The notes: a model not told the origin generated them from the letters alone. A stretch of DNA of 64,000 nucleotides from Arthrobacter sp. StoSoilA2 (GCF_019977195.1 NZ_AP024643.1:1364001-1428000); one strand, 5' to 3'. Counted from the stretch's first letter, positions 44,307 through 53,626 are shown. Program-made: numbers and translations.

Positions 44307-44648
44307 AATGGAAACCTCCACAGTGGGGGTGGTCCCGGCTGCGCCATTGCAGCCGGTGCGAACGGTCATGGGGCTTGTGAACAGTTCTTGCCTAGCTGCC
44401 TCGATTGTGATCTAAGTCACCCATGTGTGGCCTATGTTACCGCTCGGTGCGGCTAAAAAATGCACAGCATAGAGGTCAGAAGATCGCGATCGGATAACAA
44501 CTGTGAAGCTATAGGCAACAAGCAATCTTCCACATTCGTGTCACGGTTGAGTTTCGTCTGGGTGAACAAGGGAACTTTCCCTGCCTTGGGCGCGTGGTAA
44601 TTGGTACCGTGAATTATCACTTAGCCCTTTTTCAGGAGGACACCCGCA
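44307..44648. promoter_or_regulatory. 342-base divergent intergenic region (liv operon / Bax inhibitor gene)
   Basis: No gene seen. Holds the CRP/GlxR-like site at 44406-44421 on the liv side and an AT-rich block 44453-44535. On the other side, a GGAAC about 75 bases before the ATG at 44649 is followed after 17 bases by CGTGG, loosely like an ECF sigma promoter, which I rate as weak. AGGGAACTTTCCCT-type symmetry overlaps it. Confidence 0.45.
44406..44421. promoter_or_regulatory. CRP/GlxR-like site upstream of livHMGF
   Basis: TGTGA-TCTAAG-TCACC matches TGTGA-N6-TCACA at nine of ten fixed positions, the same score and the same single deviation position as the site at 38541-38556. It lies 100 bases upstream of the livH start. 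Confidence 0.6.
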
Positions 44649-45572
44649 ATGGCACTTGGCGGAAACCCTATCTTCAACGGAAAGAATTTCCGTGGAGCCA
44701 AACAGGCACCGCCTGTTCCGCAAAATCCGTACTCCAACCCGTACGGCCAACAGTTTAACCAGGCACCTGGCCGCGCGCCCGGACAGGTCCTCGACGCCCA
44801 GTCAGCTTGGTCCGCTCCGCAGCAGAACATGACCAACGAACAACTGCAGCAGATGTACAACCAGCCTGCAGCAGGACCCGCCGAAACCGGGCGGATGACC
44901 TACGACGACGTCATCATGAAGACCGTCGCGTGCCTTGTGGCCCTGGTCGTCGGCGCCGGCATCACGCTCTTTGTGGCTCCGGGCCTGTCCACGATGCTCA
45001 TGATTGTCGGTGCACTGGGCGGTTTCGTCCTGGCACTGGTCAATACCTTCAAGAAGCAGCCTTCTCCCGCGCTGATCCTGGCCTATGCGGGCCTTGAGGG
45101 ACTCTTCCTCGGTGGCCTGACCCGGATTCTTGACGGAATGTTCCCGGGCGTGGGCCTCCAAGCGGTCATCGGCACGCTGGCCGTCTTCGGCGTTACGCTG
45201 CTGCTGTTCAAGAGCGGTAAGGTCCGGGCAACGCCCAAGATGGTGCGCTTCTTCATGATCGCCACCATCGGCTACGCGGTCTTTGCGCTGATCAACCTCG
45301 TCATGATGTGGACCGGCGCGGTCCAGGAACCGTTCGGCCTGCGCACGAGTATCACGATTGCAGGCATCCCGCTGGGTGTCTTCATCGGCATCCTGGCGAT
45401 TGGCCTGGCAGCTTTCTCGCTCATCATGGACTTCACCAGCATCGAAGAAGGCGTCCGTGCCGGCGCCCCGGAGCGCTACTCCTGGATCGCTGCCTTCGGC
45501 CTGACCGTCACCCTGGTTTGGCTCTACGTCGAAATCATTCGGCTCCTGGCGATTCTGCGCGGCGACGACTAA
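44649..45572 (+). CDS. Bax inhibitor-1/YccA-like membrane protein
   Basis: 307 residues from ATG 44649 with a strong AGGAGG upstream. Residues 1-90 are Gln/Asn/Pro-rich and probably cytoplasmic and disordered; seven hydrophobic helices follow from about 95 to 300. GLEGLFLGGLTRILDGMFPG and FTSIEEGVRAGAPERYSWIAAFGLTVTLVWLYVEIIRLL are typical of the DUF4870-unrelated Bax1-I/YccA group in Actinobacteria. Family members are ion-leak channels in other bacteria; role here unknown. Confidence 0.88.
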   Translation: MALGGNPIFNGKNFRGAKQAPPVPQNPYSNPYGQQFNQAPGRAPGQVLDAQSAWSAPQQNMTNEQLQQMYNQPAAGPAETGRMTYDDVIMKTVACLVALVVGAGITLFVAPGLSTMLMIVGALGGFVLALVNTFKKQPSPALILAYAGLEGLFLGGLTRILDGMFPGVGLQAVIGTLAVFGVTLLLFKSGKVRATPKMVRFFMIATIGYAVFALINLVMMWTGAVQEPFGLRTSITIAGIPLGVFIGILAIGLAAFSLIMDFTSIEEGVRAGAPERYSWIAAFGLTVTLVWLYVEIIRLLAILRGDD

Positions 45573-45590
45573 GTCCGCCCGGGTTCAGGA

Positions 45591-45627
45591 AAAATGCCCC
45601 CGAAATTATTTCGGGGGCATTTTTTTG
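45591..45627. terminator. Strong bidirectional terminator
   Basis: AAAATGCCCCCGAAA (45591-45605) with TTTCGGGGGCATTTT, 3-4 base loop, flanked by seven T on the plus strand and A-rich sequence at the other end. It serves the Bax inhibitor gene (+) and the thiolase gene (-). Confidence 0.95.
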
Positions 45628-45666
45628 TCTAAACGGGTTCAACCATGGGCGCCGTCCCAGAAGGCC

Positions 45667-46905
45667 TCAACCCAGGCGTTCGAAAACAACAGCCATTCCC
45701 TGGCCGCCTCCCACGCATAATGTGGCCAGGCCAAGGGTTCCGTCGCGTTCTTTCAAGCCATTGAGGAGCGTAGTGGTCATGCGTGCTCCAGTCATGCCGA
45801 AGGGGTGGCCCAAGGCAATGGCGCCGCCGTGGACGTTGAGCTTCTGTGGGTCGATGCCCAGTTCACGGGCGCTGGCAACCACTTGGACCGCAAAGGCTTC
45901 GTTGAGTTCCACGAGGTCGATATCGTCAATCGTCAGTCCTGCCAGTGCCAACGCCCGCCGCGTTGACTCAACTGGCCCCATGCCCATGAGTTCGGGTGAG
46001 AGGGCTGAAACGGCGGTGGAGACAACGCGCGCGAGCGGTTGTAGTCCAAGCTCGCGCGCACGGGAGTCACTCATGACCAGGACGGCGGCGGCACCATCGT
46101 TCAAGGGGCACGCATTGCCCGCGGTTACTGTACCTTGGGGCCGGAAAACGGGCTCAAGGGCGGATACGGCTTCCAAGGTTACTCCTGCCCTCGGGGAGTC
46201 ATCCTGCTCAACCAGGGTCCCGTCCTTGCGCGTGTATGGTGTGATTTCGCGGGCGTAGAAGCCCGAGGCGATGGCAGCTTCGGCGCGATTCTGGCTCAGC
46301 ACGCCCCACTCGTCCTGCTCTGCCCGGCCTATTCCGTAGCTGGTGGCCACATTCTCGGCTGTCTGGCCCATGGCGATATAGATATCGGGAAGCCTCCCGC
46401 CAAGCCGCGGATCCGTCCAGGGAATGTTCGACGCCGCCCGGGCAGCTGTCCGCTGGGCTGCTGCTTCGAAAAGTGGGTTGTGGTTGCCGGCGTCGGTCTG
46501 TCCGGCCCCTGCCCAATTCTGGTATCTCGAGACACTTTCCACGCCGGCCGAGACGATCGCGTTCGCTTCACCGGTCTTGATCGCGTGGAATGCCATGCGA
46601 AGAGTCTGGAGGCTGGATGCGCAGAACCGGTTGATGGTCGCTGCCGGTACGCGGTCCAGTCCTGCAAGGACAGCTACGACGCGGGCCATGTTGGAGCCCG
46701 CTTCGCCGCTGGGTTCGGCGCATCCCAGCAGGATGTCATCAAGGCCGCCTCCATTTTCGGCGGCAGGATCGAAACCTGGAACTTTCGCGAGTGCGGCCTG
46801 CACCATGGCGGTCGCAAGGTCGTCGGGGCGTTCGTCCTTGAGGGAGCCTTTGAAGGCCCGCCCGATTGGACTTCTGGCAGTGGAAACGATGACAGCCTCA
46901 GTCAT
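45667..46905 (-). CDS. Acetyl-CoA acetyltransferase (thiolase)
   Basis: 412 residues. Thiolase fold with nucleophile Cys95 in INRFCASSLQT, the His motif GGAIALGHPFGMTGARM and the second active Cys in TLCVGGGQGMAVVFE. Interconverts two acetyl-CoA with acetoacetyl-CoA or cleaves 3-ketoacyl-CoA; which direction cannot be read from the sequence, so no specific symbol is given. No beta-oxidation partner genes are adjacent. Confidence 0.93.
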   Translation of the reverse strand: MTEAVIVSTARSPIGRAFKGSLKDERPDDLATAMVQAALAKVPGFDPAAENGGGLDDILLGCAEPSGEAGSNMARVVAVLAGLDRVPAATINRFCASSLQTLRMAFHAIKTGEANAIVSAGVESVSRYQNWAGAGQTDAGNHNPLFEAAAQRTAARAASNIPWTDPRLGGRLPDIYIAMGQTAENVATSYGIGRAEQDEWGVLSQNRAEAAIASGFYAREITPYTRKDGTLVEQDDSPRAGVTLEAVSALEPVFRPQGTVTAGNACPLNDGAAAVLVMSDSRARELGLQPLARVVSTAVSALSPELMGMGPVESTRRALALAGLTIDDIDLVELNEAFAVQVVASARELGIDPQKLNVHGGAIALGHPFGMTGARMTTTLLNGLKERDGTLGLATLCVGGGQGMAVVFERLG

Positions 46906-46910
46906 GGCCC

Positions 46911-46953
46911 CAGCTTACGCCCGGCATCTGGAATGAAGACGGGCGTAAGCCTG
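46911..46953 (-). terminator. Terminator after galK
   Basis: Perfect 11-bp stem GCTTACGCCCG (46913-46923) with 46940-46950, 16-base loop, in the 53-base gap between the galK stop and the thiolase start, both on the minus strand. Confidence 0.65.
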
Positions 46954-46958
46954 GGCGG

Positions 46959-48119
46959 TCAAGCCAAGCGAAGGGCGCCTGCTGCCGGAGTCACCGTGAA
47001 GATGTCAGGGGCGGTAAAGCCGCTCTCAGTGAAGGAACGCACGACGGCGTCGCGCACCTGCTGCTCCCGGCCTGCCGGAGTCAGGGCGATGGCAGAGCCG
47101 CCGAAACCTCCGCCGGTCATGCGGGCGCCGATCGCGCCGTTGGCCCTGGATGTCTCCACCGCGAGGTCCAGCTCAGGGCAGGAGATCTCGAAGTCGTCGC
47201 GCATGGACACGTGGCTGGCGTCCAGCAACGCACCAATGCTGGCCGGGCCTTCGCTGTTGAGGGTTTCCACGGTCTGAAGTACCCGGTCGTTTTCGGTGAC
47301 GACGTGCCGGACCCTGCGAAGGGTTGTCTCATCCAGCAAGCCCGCGGCTTCCTCCAAGGATTCCACGCCGACGTCGCGCAGTGCTTTGACGCCGAGAATT
47401 TCGGCACCCAACTCGCAGGAGGCGCGCCTGGAGGCGTAACCGCCGTCGGCGTGTGAATGCGACACCTTCGTATCGATGACCAGCAGGACCAGGCCCGATG
47501 CCTCGGCGTCGAAGGGGACAAGGTCAACGTGCTGGTCCCGGCAATCCAGGAACACGGCATGACCCTTGGCTCCGCGCAGTGAAGCTGACTGGTCCATGAT
47601 GCCGGTGGGTGCGCCGACGAACACGTTCTCAGCGCGCTGGGTGGCAAGCACCAGATCCTCTGCGCCTAAACCTGCCCCTGTGAGGTCGTTGAGGGCGGAA
47701 ATGACGGCACATTCGATTGCGTGGGAAGACGAGAGCCCGGCACCCAGCGGCACGTCCGAATCGAGCAGCAGGTCAAAACCGGGAACGTCGATGCCACGCT
47801 CTTTCAAAGCCCAGGCAACGCCGAGCGGGTAGCGCGACCAACCGTTGCCGGATCCCGGCTCCAGGTTTGAGAGGTCCGCCTCCACCAAGCCGTGGCCACC
47901 GAACAGGGACAGCAGCCGCACCGTGGAGTCCGTACGAACCCGAACAGCCACCTTGGCCGTCTTATCAATGGCGAACGGCAGGACGAAGCCCTCGTTGTAA
48001 TCCGTGTGTTCACCGATCAGGTTCACGCGCCCCGGTGCCTGCCACACGCCGTCGGGAACTGAGCCGAAAGTTTCCTGGAAGCGGGCCGAAAGCACGCTGG
48101 TGTCAGTGGTGGTGCTCAT
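46959..48119 (-). CDS. galK: Galactokinase
   Basis: 386 residues of the GHMP kinase family; phosphorylates alpha-galactose with ATP. Motif 1 PGRVNLIGEHTDYNEGFVLPFAID near the N-terminus is the galactokinase signature, motif 2 DVPLGAGLSSSHAIECAV the ATP loop, motif 3 GARMTGGGFGGSAIALT near 345. The ATG at 48119 overlaps the galT stop by ATGA. galM lies divergently on the other side of galT. Confidence 0.96.
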   Translation of the reverse strand: MSTTTDTSVLSARFQETFGSVPDGVWQAPGRVNLIGEHTDYNEGFVLPFAIDKTAKVAVRVRTDSTVRLLSLFGGHGLVEADLSNLEPGSGNGWSRYPLGVAWALKERGIDVPGFDLLLDSDVPLGAGLSSSHAIECAVISALNDLTGAGLGAEDLVLATQRAENVFVGAPTGIMDQSASLRGAKGHAVFLDCRDQHVDLVPFDAEASGLVLLVIDTKVSHSHADGGYASRRASCELGAEILGVKALRDVGVESLEEAAGLLDETTLRRVRHVVTENDRVLQTVETLNSEGPASIGALLDASHVSMRDDFEISCPELDLAVETSRANGAIGARMTGGGFGGSAIALTPAGREQQVRDAVVRSFTESGFTAPDIFTVTPAAGALRLA

Positions 48120-49276
48120 GCTCGGGTGCCTTCCAGGGTGTCGGTCAACTGTGTGGTGTCGGCGGCTGCGGCGACATCGCGGAGTCGCTGCGCCACAGCT
48201 TCGGGGGTGGTGTCATTGATGAACGCGCCCATGGCTGCTTCGGAGCCTGCCAGGTACTTGAGCTTATCGGCAGCGCGGCGCGGTGAAGTCAGCTGCAGGT
48301 GCAACTGGCCGGCGGGGCGCAGGGCCGGGTCCAGCGGTGCCTGGTGCCAGGCGGAGATATACGGCATGGGCGTGGGGTAGAGGGCATCAAGCCGCTTCAG
48401 CAGGTCCAGGTAGACGTGGGAGAGCTCGTCGCGTTCTTCACCCGTCAGGGCAGCGAGGTCAGGGACGCTGCGGTGGGGGACCAGATGAATTTCCAGAGGC
48501 CAGCGGGCGGCGAAAGGCACGTAGGCACTGAAGTGCTTGGCTTCGAGGACCATGCGGCTGCCATCCTCGCGTTCTGCTTTGAGCAGTGACGCGCCGAGCG
48601 TTTCTTTCGCGTCGACGTCGTCGTAGTATTTGCGGGCTATCGCGCCCAGAGTGGCAGCCCGGGGCGTGACGTAGGGGTAGGCGTAAATCTGGCCGTGGGG
48701 GTGGTGCAGCGTGACTCCGATATCGGCGCCGCGGTTCTCGAAGGGGAAGACCTGCTTGATGCCGGGCAGGGCACTTAACGCCTCTGTACGTTGCGCCCAT
48801 GCCTCGATGACGGTGCGGGCGCGGGTCTCTCCCAATTCGGCGAAGGATCCGGTGTGCTGCGGCGTGAAGGCCACAACTTCGCAGCGACCGAAGGCGGGCC
48901 CGGTGACCCCGTGGCCGGCGAGTCCGTTGCGGGGGATCTCCGGGATGTCGCCCAGTGCCGGTCCCAGTGAGGGGAATCGGTTTTCGAACACCACGACGTC
49001 ATAATCCGGGGCGGGGATCTCGGATGGGTTATCAGCAGTGGTGGGGCAGATAGGACATTGGTGGGCCGGGGGGAGGTGGGTGCGGCTTTGGCGATGGGCG
49101 GCCACTGCTACCCATTCGCCGGACAGGGCGTCGTATCTGACCTCTCCGGGCTCGCCACGTGCCGGAAGCCCGCGGTGGTCCACCAGCGAGTCCGGTGTGC
49201 GCTCGGGAGTTCCGGGGTCGTCAAAGTAGATCAACTCACGGCTGTCAGCGAGGCGGGTGTGGGTCATACGGATCAT
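48116..49276 (-). CDS. galT: Galactose-1-phosphate uridylyltransferase
   Basis: 386 residues from ATG 49276 (a GTG 27 bases upstream would add nine residues). Exchanges UMP between UDP-glucose and galactose 1-phosphate. Active-site nucleophile region LHHPHGQIYAYPYV is intact; zinc-type Cys pair CPICP at about 73-77, and the RYDALSGEWVAVAAHRQSR start and EIHLVPHR second His motif are present. First gene of galTK. Confidence 0.95.
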   Translation of the reverse strand: MIRMTHTRLADSRELIYFDDPGTPERTPDSLVDHRGLPARGEPGEVRYDALSGEWVAVAAHRQSRTHLPPAHQCPICPTTADNPSEIPAPDYDVVVFENRFPSLGPALGDIPEIPRNGLAGHGVTGPAFGRCEVVAFTPQHTGSFAELGETRARTVIEAWAQRTEALSALPGIKQVFPFENRGADIGVTLHHPHGQIYAYPYVTPRAATLGAIARKYYDDVDAKETLGASLLKAEREDGSRMVLEAKHFSAYVPFAARWPLEIHLVPHRSVPDLAALTGEERDELSHVYLDLLKRLDALYPTPMPYISAWHQAPLDPALRPAGQLHLQLTSPRRAADKLKYLAGSEAAMGAFINDTTPEAVAQRLRDVAAAADTTQLTDTLEGTRA

Positions 49277-49357
49277 GGGTCCATCATCCCACAAAGTAAT
49301 CAAAAACGCATAGTTTCAAACAAAAGTTAACAAGTTGATCCGGGGAAGTGAGCAGGC

Positions 49358-50341
49358 ATGCAGTACGGTATTGCCATGCCTGCCTCTCCGCCCCCTGCAT
49401 CGTTGCCAGACGCCCAAAGCCCGGCCGAATCAGCACCCCGCCGCTTCGCCACAGGCCGCCAATTCGAGCTTCGACGGGACGATGCGCTCGCCGTCGTGAC
49501 CGAGCTTGCTGCAGGCCTTCGGCTGTACTCCCGCGGAGGCATCCAACTCACCGAAAGTTACGGTGATGCCGAGATTCCGCCAGGCGCCACAGGCATCACG
49601 CTCGCCCCGTGGGCCAACCGGGTGGAGGATGGCGTCTGGTACCTCAACGGCAAGAAGCAGCAGCTCGATATCACCGAGGTCTCACGCAACAACGCCAGCC
49701 ACGGACTTCTCCGGAACACGGGCTACACCCTGGTGGACGAGTCCGAGTTCTCGGTGACACTGGAAGCAACTGTCTTCCCCCAGCACGGATACCCTTTCCT
49801 TGTCCGGCACATCGTTCGGTATGAGCTCGACGAAAACCTGGACCTTCGTGTCTCACAGACGATGGTCAACGATTCCCAGGACGATGCTCCCGTGGTCCTG
49901 GGCGCCCACCCCTATCTCCGGCTGGGGGAGGTGGCCGCCGAAGATTTGGTCCTGACCGTCAAGGCAGCCACCCGCCTGGTAGCGGACGAGCGATTGATTC
50001 CCCGCAGCGCCGCTGAGGTGGAGGGCGATTTTGACCTTTCTGCAGGTCGGGCGCTGGGCAGCTTGGACATTGACGTCGCCTTGACGGACCTGACGTTCGA
50101 CGGCGGTGTGGCCCGCCATACGCTGACCGCGCCGGATGGACGCAGCGTGTCGCTGGAGCAGGACAAGAACTGCCAGTATGTCCACGTGTTCGTCACGGAC
50201 ACCTTCCCTGGGCGATCAAAAGTAGTCGCTATTGAGCCCATGACCGGTCCAGCCAACGCCTTTAACAGCGGGGATGGCTTGCGTTGGCTTGCGCCGGGGG
50301 AGACCTTCACCATGGCGTGGGGGATTACCGCCTCCATCTAG
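49358..50341 (+). CDS. Galactose mutarotase / aldose 1-epimerase family protein
   Basis: 327 residues; ATG 49358 has GGGGAAG about a dozen bases upstream, but ATG 49376 is also plausible. Beta-sandwich epimerase: NNASHGLLRN and GAHPYLRL supply the two His residues and VAIEPMTGPANAF the catalytic Glu. Interconverts alpha and beta anomers, supplying the alpha-galactose needed by the divergent galK. The 81-base gap to galT must hold both promoters. Confidence 0.9.
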   Translation: MQYGIAMPASPPPASLPDAQSPAESAPRRFATGRQFELRRDDALAVVTELAAGLRLYSRGGIQLTESYGDAEIPPGATGITLAPWANRVEDGVWYLNGKKQQLDITEVSRNNASHGLLRNTGYTLVDESEFSVTLEATVFPQHGYPFLVRHIVRYELDENLDLRVSQTMVNDSQDDAPVVLGAHPYLRLGEVAAEDLVLTVKAATRLVADERLIPRSAAEVEGDFDLSAGRALGSLDIDVALTDLTFDGGVARHTLTAPDGRSVSLEQDKNCQYVHVFVTDTFPGRSKVVAIEPMTGPANAFNSGDGLRWLAPGETFTMAWGITASI

Positions 50342-50398
50342 GCCACCTGCGCGGCGGGCCGGTTTCCCATACAGGGCGGGCTGCGGAATTATGGGTTC

Positions 50399-51679
50399 AT
50401 GACGCCAACACCGGACGCCAAATCACGTTCTGACCGACAAATAGCCCAAGACATTCCCTACGGGGTGCGCATTGCGGCCGCATGGTCGTGGCGCATGGGC
50501 CTGATCCTGCTGATGATCGGCGCTCTGGTCTGGCTGCTGGGCAAGGTCAGCTTCCTCATCATTCCGGTGATGGTGGCGGCCCTCCTCGCCGGACTCCTCT
50601 ACCCGGTGGTGCTCTGGCTACGGAAGCGGAATCTGCCCAACGGTGCGGCGGTGGCCATCACAGTGTTGGGTTTCATCGGGGTTATCGGGGGTGCCCTTGC
50701 GCTGGTCGGCAGGCAACTTGTCTCAGGATTCGGGGAGCTTTGGACCGAGGCGCTGACGGGAATCCAGCAGATCCAGGACTGGCTGTCTGCCGGCCCCCTG
50801 CACCTGACAGCAGACCAAATTGACCAGTACATTTCCGACGGCGTCACGGCCCTGCAGGACAACAGCAGCAGCATCCTTAGCGGTGCCCTGTCCTTTGGCA
50901 GCACGGCCGGACACTTTGCCGCCGGATTGGTCCTGGCCCTGTTCATCCTGATCTTCTTCCTGCTCGAAGGCAGCCGTATCTGGGGCTTCCTGGTCCGGCT
51001 CCTGCCCAAGACAGCCCGAAGGGCCGCTGATGGTGCCGGACGGCGCGGCTGGACCTCCATGGTCAGCTATGTGCGGATCCAGATGTTCGTTGCTTTCGTC
51101 GACGCCGTGGGCATCGGAGCCGGTGCCGCGATCATCCAGGTTCCGCTCGCGCTTCCGCTTGCGGTCCTGGTGTTCATCGGTTCGTTCATTCCCGTAGTGG
51201 GTGCGCTGGTCACCGGTGCGATCGCCGTCCTGCTGGCCCTTGTGGCGAACGGACCCGTGAATGCGCTGATCATGCTGGCCATCGTCCTGCTGGTCCAGCA
51301 GCTTGAAAGCCACATCCTGCAGCCGCTGGTCATGGGTAAGGCTGTGGCACTCCATCCCGTGGCAGTGATCCTTTCGGTAGCTGCCGGATCCTATCTCGCG
51401 GGCATTCCCGGAGCATTGTTCGCAGTTCCGCTGCTCGCCGTAGTAAACACGGCGGTTCGCTACATTGCCGGCCGGACGTGGGAACATGATGAAGGATTGG
51501 GCGCGGCCGAGCTGCAGCCTGGAGACGCATCGTCGGAAACTGATGGCGACTCCAACTTCAAGGAAGTCCACCTTCCTGGAGCCGGATCCCGCAGCGGCAG
51601 CAGCGCCGCCGGCAAGACCAAGGCCGCAGATAACACCTCCGTCCAGGAGCCTGCAGTTGACACCAACAAAGGAGAATAG
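50399..51679 (+). CDS. AI-2E family (PerM-like) transporter
   Basis: 426 residues with about eight membrane helices between 32 and 350, arranged as in the TqsA/PerM family: SFLIIPVMVAALLAGLLYPVVLWL near the N-terminus and GSFIPVVGALVTGAIAVLLALVANGPVNALIML in the conserved C-terminal core, then VQQLESHILQPLVMGKAVALHPVAVI. The last 70 residues are a Ser/Ala/Lys hydrophilic tail. Substrate is not known; the AI-2 name should not be taken as evidence. Confidence 0.9.
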   Translation: MTPTPDAKSRSDRQIAQDIPYGVRIAAAWSWRMGLILLMIGALVWLLGKVSFLIIPVMVAALLAGLLYPVVLWLRKRNLPNGAAVAITVLGFIGVIGGALALVGRQLVSGFGELWTEALTGIQQIQDWLSAGPLHLTADQIDQYISDGVTALQDNSSSILSGALSFGSTAGHFAAGLVLALFILIFFLLEGSRIWGFLVRLLPKTARRAADGAGRRGWTSMVSYVRIQMFVAFVDAVGIGAGAAIIQVPLALPLAVLVFIGSFIPVVGALVTGAIAVLLALVANGPVNALIMLAIVLLVQQLESHILQPLVMGKAVALHPVAVILSVAAGSYLAGIPGALFAVPLLAVVNTAVRYIAGRTWEHDEGLGAAELQPGDASSETDGDSNFKEVHLPGAGSRSGSSAAGKTKAADNTSVQEPAVDTNKGE

Positions 51680-51682
51680 TCA

Positions 51683-52921
51683 GTGAATACCCTCGATACC
51701 CTGCCCGTCACGCTGGACGATGTCCTCAAGGCGCAGGAGCTGCTCGAGGGCATTATTACCAAGACTCCAGTGGAGTCGTCCCGTGCGCTGGGCAGCCTCG
51801 TGGGCGGCAATGTCTTCTTCAAATGCGAGAACCTGCAGCGTGCCGGATCCTTCAAGGTCCGCGGCGCCTACGTACGGATGGCACGCCTGACTGATGCCGA
51901 AAAGAAGCGCGGAGTGGTGGCTGCCTCTGCAGGCAACCACGCCCAGGGCGTAGCCGTAGCCGCAAAGAGCCTTGGCATCAACGCGCGCATCTATATGCCG
52001 CTCGGTGTCGCGCTGCCCAAGCTTGCAGCAACGCGCAGCCATGGCGCCGAAGTCATCCTTCACGGCCACAACGTGGATGAGGCTTTGGCTGAAGCCCAGC
52101 GCTACGCCAACGAAACAGGCGCAGTCTTTGTGCACCCCTTTGACAACGTGGACGTCGTCGCCGGCCAGGGCACCATCGGACTGGAGATCCTGGACCAGAT
52201 CCCCAACGTGGACACCATCCTCATGGGGGTCGGCGGCGGCGGACTGCTTGCAGGCGTTGCAGTGGCCATCAAGGCACGGGCCAAAGAGCTCGGCCGCGAG
52301 ATCCGCGTCATCGGAGTGCAGGCCGAAAACGCGGCCGCTTATCCTCCGTCCCTCGCTGCGGACGCCCTGGTGCCGCTGAAAAAGGTTTCGACCATGGCTG
52401 ATGGCATCGCAGTAGGCCGGCCGGGGCAACTTCCTTTCAGCATCATCCGCGAGCTCGTGGACGATGTTGTGACCGTGAGCGAAGATTCCCTTGCCCGGGC
52501 CCTGATCTTCCTGCTGGAACGGGCCAAGATGGTCGTGGAGCCGGCAGGCGCGGTGGGAGTAGCCGCCCTGATGGATGGCAAGATCGAAAACCCGGGGAAC
52601 ACCGCCGTCGTGCTTTCCGGCGGCAACATCGATCCGATGCTGATGCTCAAGGTCATCCAGCGCGGTCTGTCGGCTGCGGGCCGGTTCATGACGGTTCGAA
52701 TGATGCTGGACGACCGCCCGGGCTCACTGGCGACGATCGCCCGCATCATTGCCGAAAACGACGCCAACGTCACAGGCCTGGACCACACGCGCCTGGGTGG
52801 TTCCATCAGCATGGGCGATGTCTCCATCACCATCAACCTGGAAACGAAGGGCCACGAACATGGCGAGCAGGTCCTCGGCGCCTTGAGGGCCGAAGGCTTC
52901 CAGCCGATCGTGGTGCACTGA
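51683..52921 (+). CDS. ilvA: Threonine ammonia-lyase with C-terminal ACT domain
   Basis: 412 residues from GTG 51683 with AAAGGAG upstream. PLP enzyme turning threonine into 2-oxobutanoate, first step to isoleucine. KCENLQRAGSFKVRGAY holds the Schiff-base Lys58; SAGNHAQGVA and GVGGGGLLAGVA bind substrate and phosphate. Residues about 330-412 form a single ACT domain (VRMMLDDRPGSLATIARIIAEN), as in catabolic TdcB-long or actinobacterial types rather than the double ACT-like domain of E. coli IlvA. Confidence 0.93.
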   Translation: MNTLDTLPVTLDDVLKAQELLEGIITKTPVESSRALGSLVGGNVFFKCENLQRAGSFKVRGAYVRMARLTDAEKKRGVVAASAGNHAQGVAVAAKSLGINARIYMPLGVALPKLAATRSHGAEVILHGHNVDEALAEAQRYANETGAVFVHPFDNVDVVAGQGTIGLEILDQIPNVDTILMGVGGGGLLAGVAVAIKARAKELGREIRVIGVQAENAAAYPPSLAADALVPLKKVSTMADGIAVGRPGQLPFSIIRELVDDVVTVSEDSLARALIFLLERAKMVVEPAGAVGVAALMDGKIENPGNTAVVLSGGNIDPMLMLKVIQRGLSAAGRFMTVRMMLDDRPGSLATIARIIAENDANVTGLDHTRLGGSISMGDVSITINLETKGHEHGEQVLGALRAEGFQPIVVH

Positions 52922-52935
52922 CGGGAGTCGCGGAC

Positions 52936-53550
52936 ATGGTGCTCGAAACGCCTGATGGATCCAAGGCCGAGGCCAAGGAGACACTCGCGGGCCGAGCCAA
53001 GGGCGGCCTGCTGTTCATGGGCAGCTTCGTGATCCTGCTGTACGTCATCGAGTTCCTGAACACGCTGATGAGGCATGGCCTTAACGGTACTTTCGGGCTT
53101 CGTTCCCGCAGCATGGACGGAGTGCTGGACATCCTGACGTTCCCGCTGCTGCATGCGAACCTCAACCACTTGCTGTCCAACACCCTGCCTCTCATCATCT
53201 TCGGTTTCCTGGTTTTCCTGGCCGGTATCAGGGTCTTCCTCACAGCCTTGGCCTTCAGCTGGCTGGGTTCAGGCCTGATGGTATGGCTGATTGGTGGAGG
53301 AGGAGTCACGGTGGGGGCGTCAGGGCTGGTCTTCGGGTTCTTCGCGTTCCTGCTGGTCAGGGGATTCTTCAACAGGAACTGGTGGCAGATTCTGCTGTCC
53401 GTGGTCCTCTTCATGGCGTACGGCAGCATCCTCTTCGGGGTGCTGCCCACCGTCATGGGCTTTATTTCGTGGCAGGCCCATTTGGGTGGGGCCATTGGAG
53501 GGATTATCGCGGCCCTCCTGTTGCGTCCGAAGTCCAAGCTCGCAGCCTGA
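52936..53550 (+). CDS. Rhomboid family intramembrane serine protease
   Basis: 204 residues with six helices. Catalytic Ser129 lies in VTVGASGLVFGFF and His182 in ISWQAHLGGAIGG; the oxyanion-loop HANLNHLLSNTLPL (about 73-86) is in place. All key residues are present, so it is probably active. It follows ilvA by 14 bases. Its substrates are unknown. Confidence 0.92.
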   Translation: MVLETPDGSKAEAKETLAGRAKGGLLFMGSFVILLYVIEFLNTLMRHGLNGTFGLRSRSMDGVLDILTFPLLHANLNHLLSNTLPLIIFGFLVFLAGIRVFLTALAFSWLGSGLMVWLIGGGGVTVGASGLVFGFFAFLLVRGFFNRNWWQILLSVVLFMAYGSILFGVLPTVMGFISWQAHLGGAIGGIIAALLLRPKSKLAA

Positions 53551-53551
53551 G

Positions 53552-53615
53552 CCAACTAGGTCGCAGCAGAGCGCGTTTTGAACGCCCAAAACGCGCTCAA
53601 CTGCGACCTAGTTGG
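53552..53615. repeat. REP-like palindrome, family B, copy 2
   Basis: Arms 53552-53579 and 53588-53615 pair over 28 positions with two mismatches around an 8-base loop. Shares the core GCGCGTTTTG/CAAAACGCGC and GTCGCAG/CTGCGAC with 17467-17533. It lies between the convergent rhomboid and greA genes. Confidence 0.92.
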
Positions 53616-53626
53616 GGAGGCAGGCA

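Noticed and set aside
42867..44456. 529-codon frame antisense to livH
   Set aside because: Highly acidic, Gln/His-rich shadow translation; livH is complete with signature motifs.
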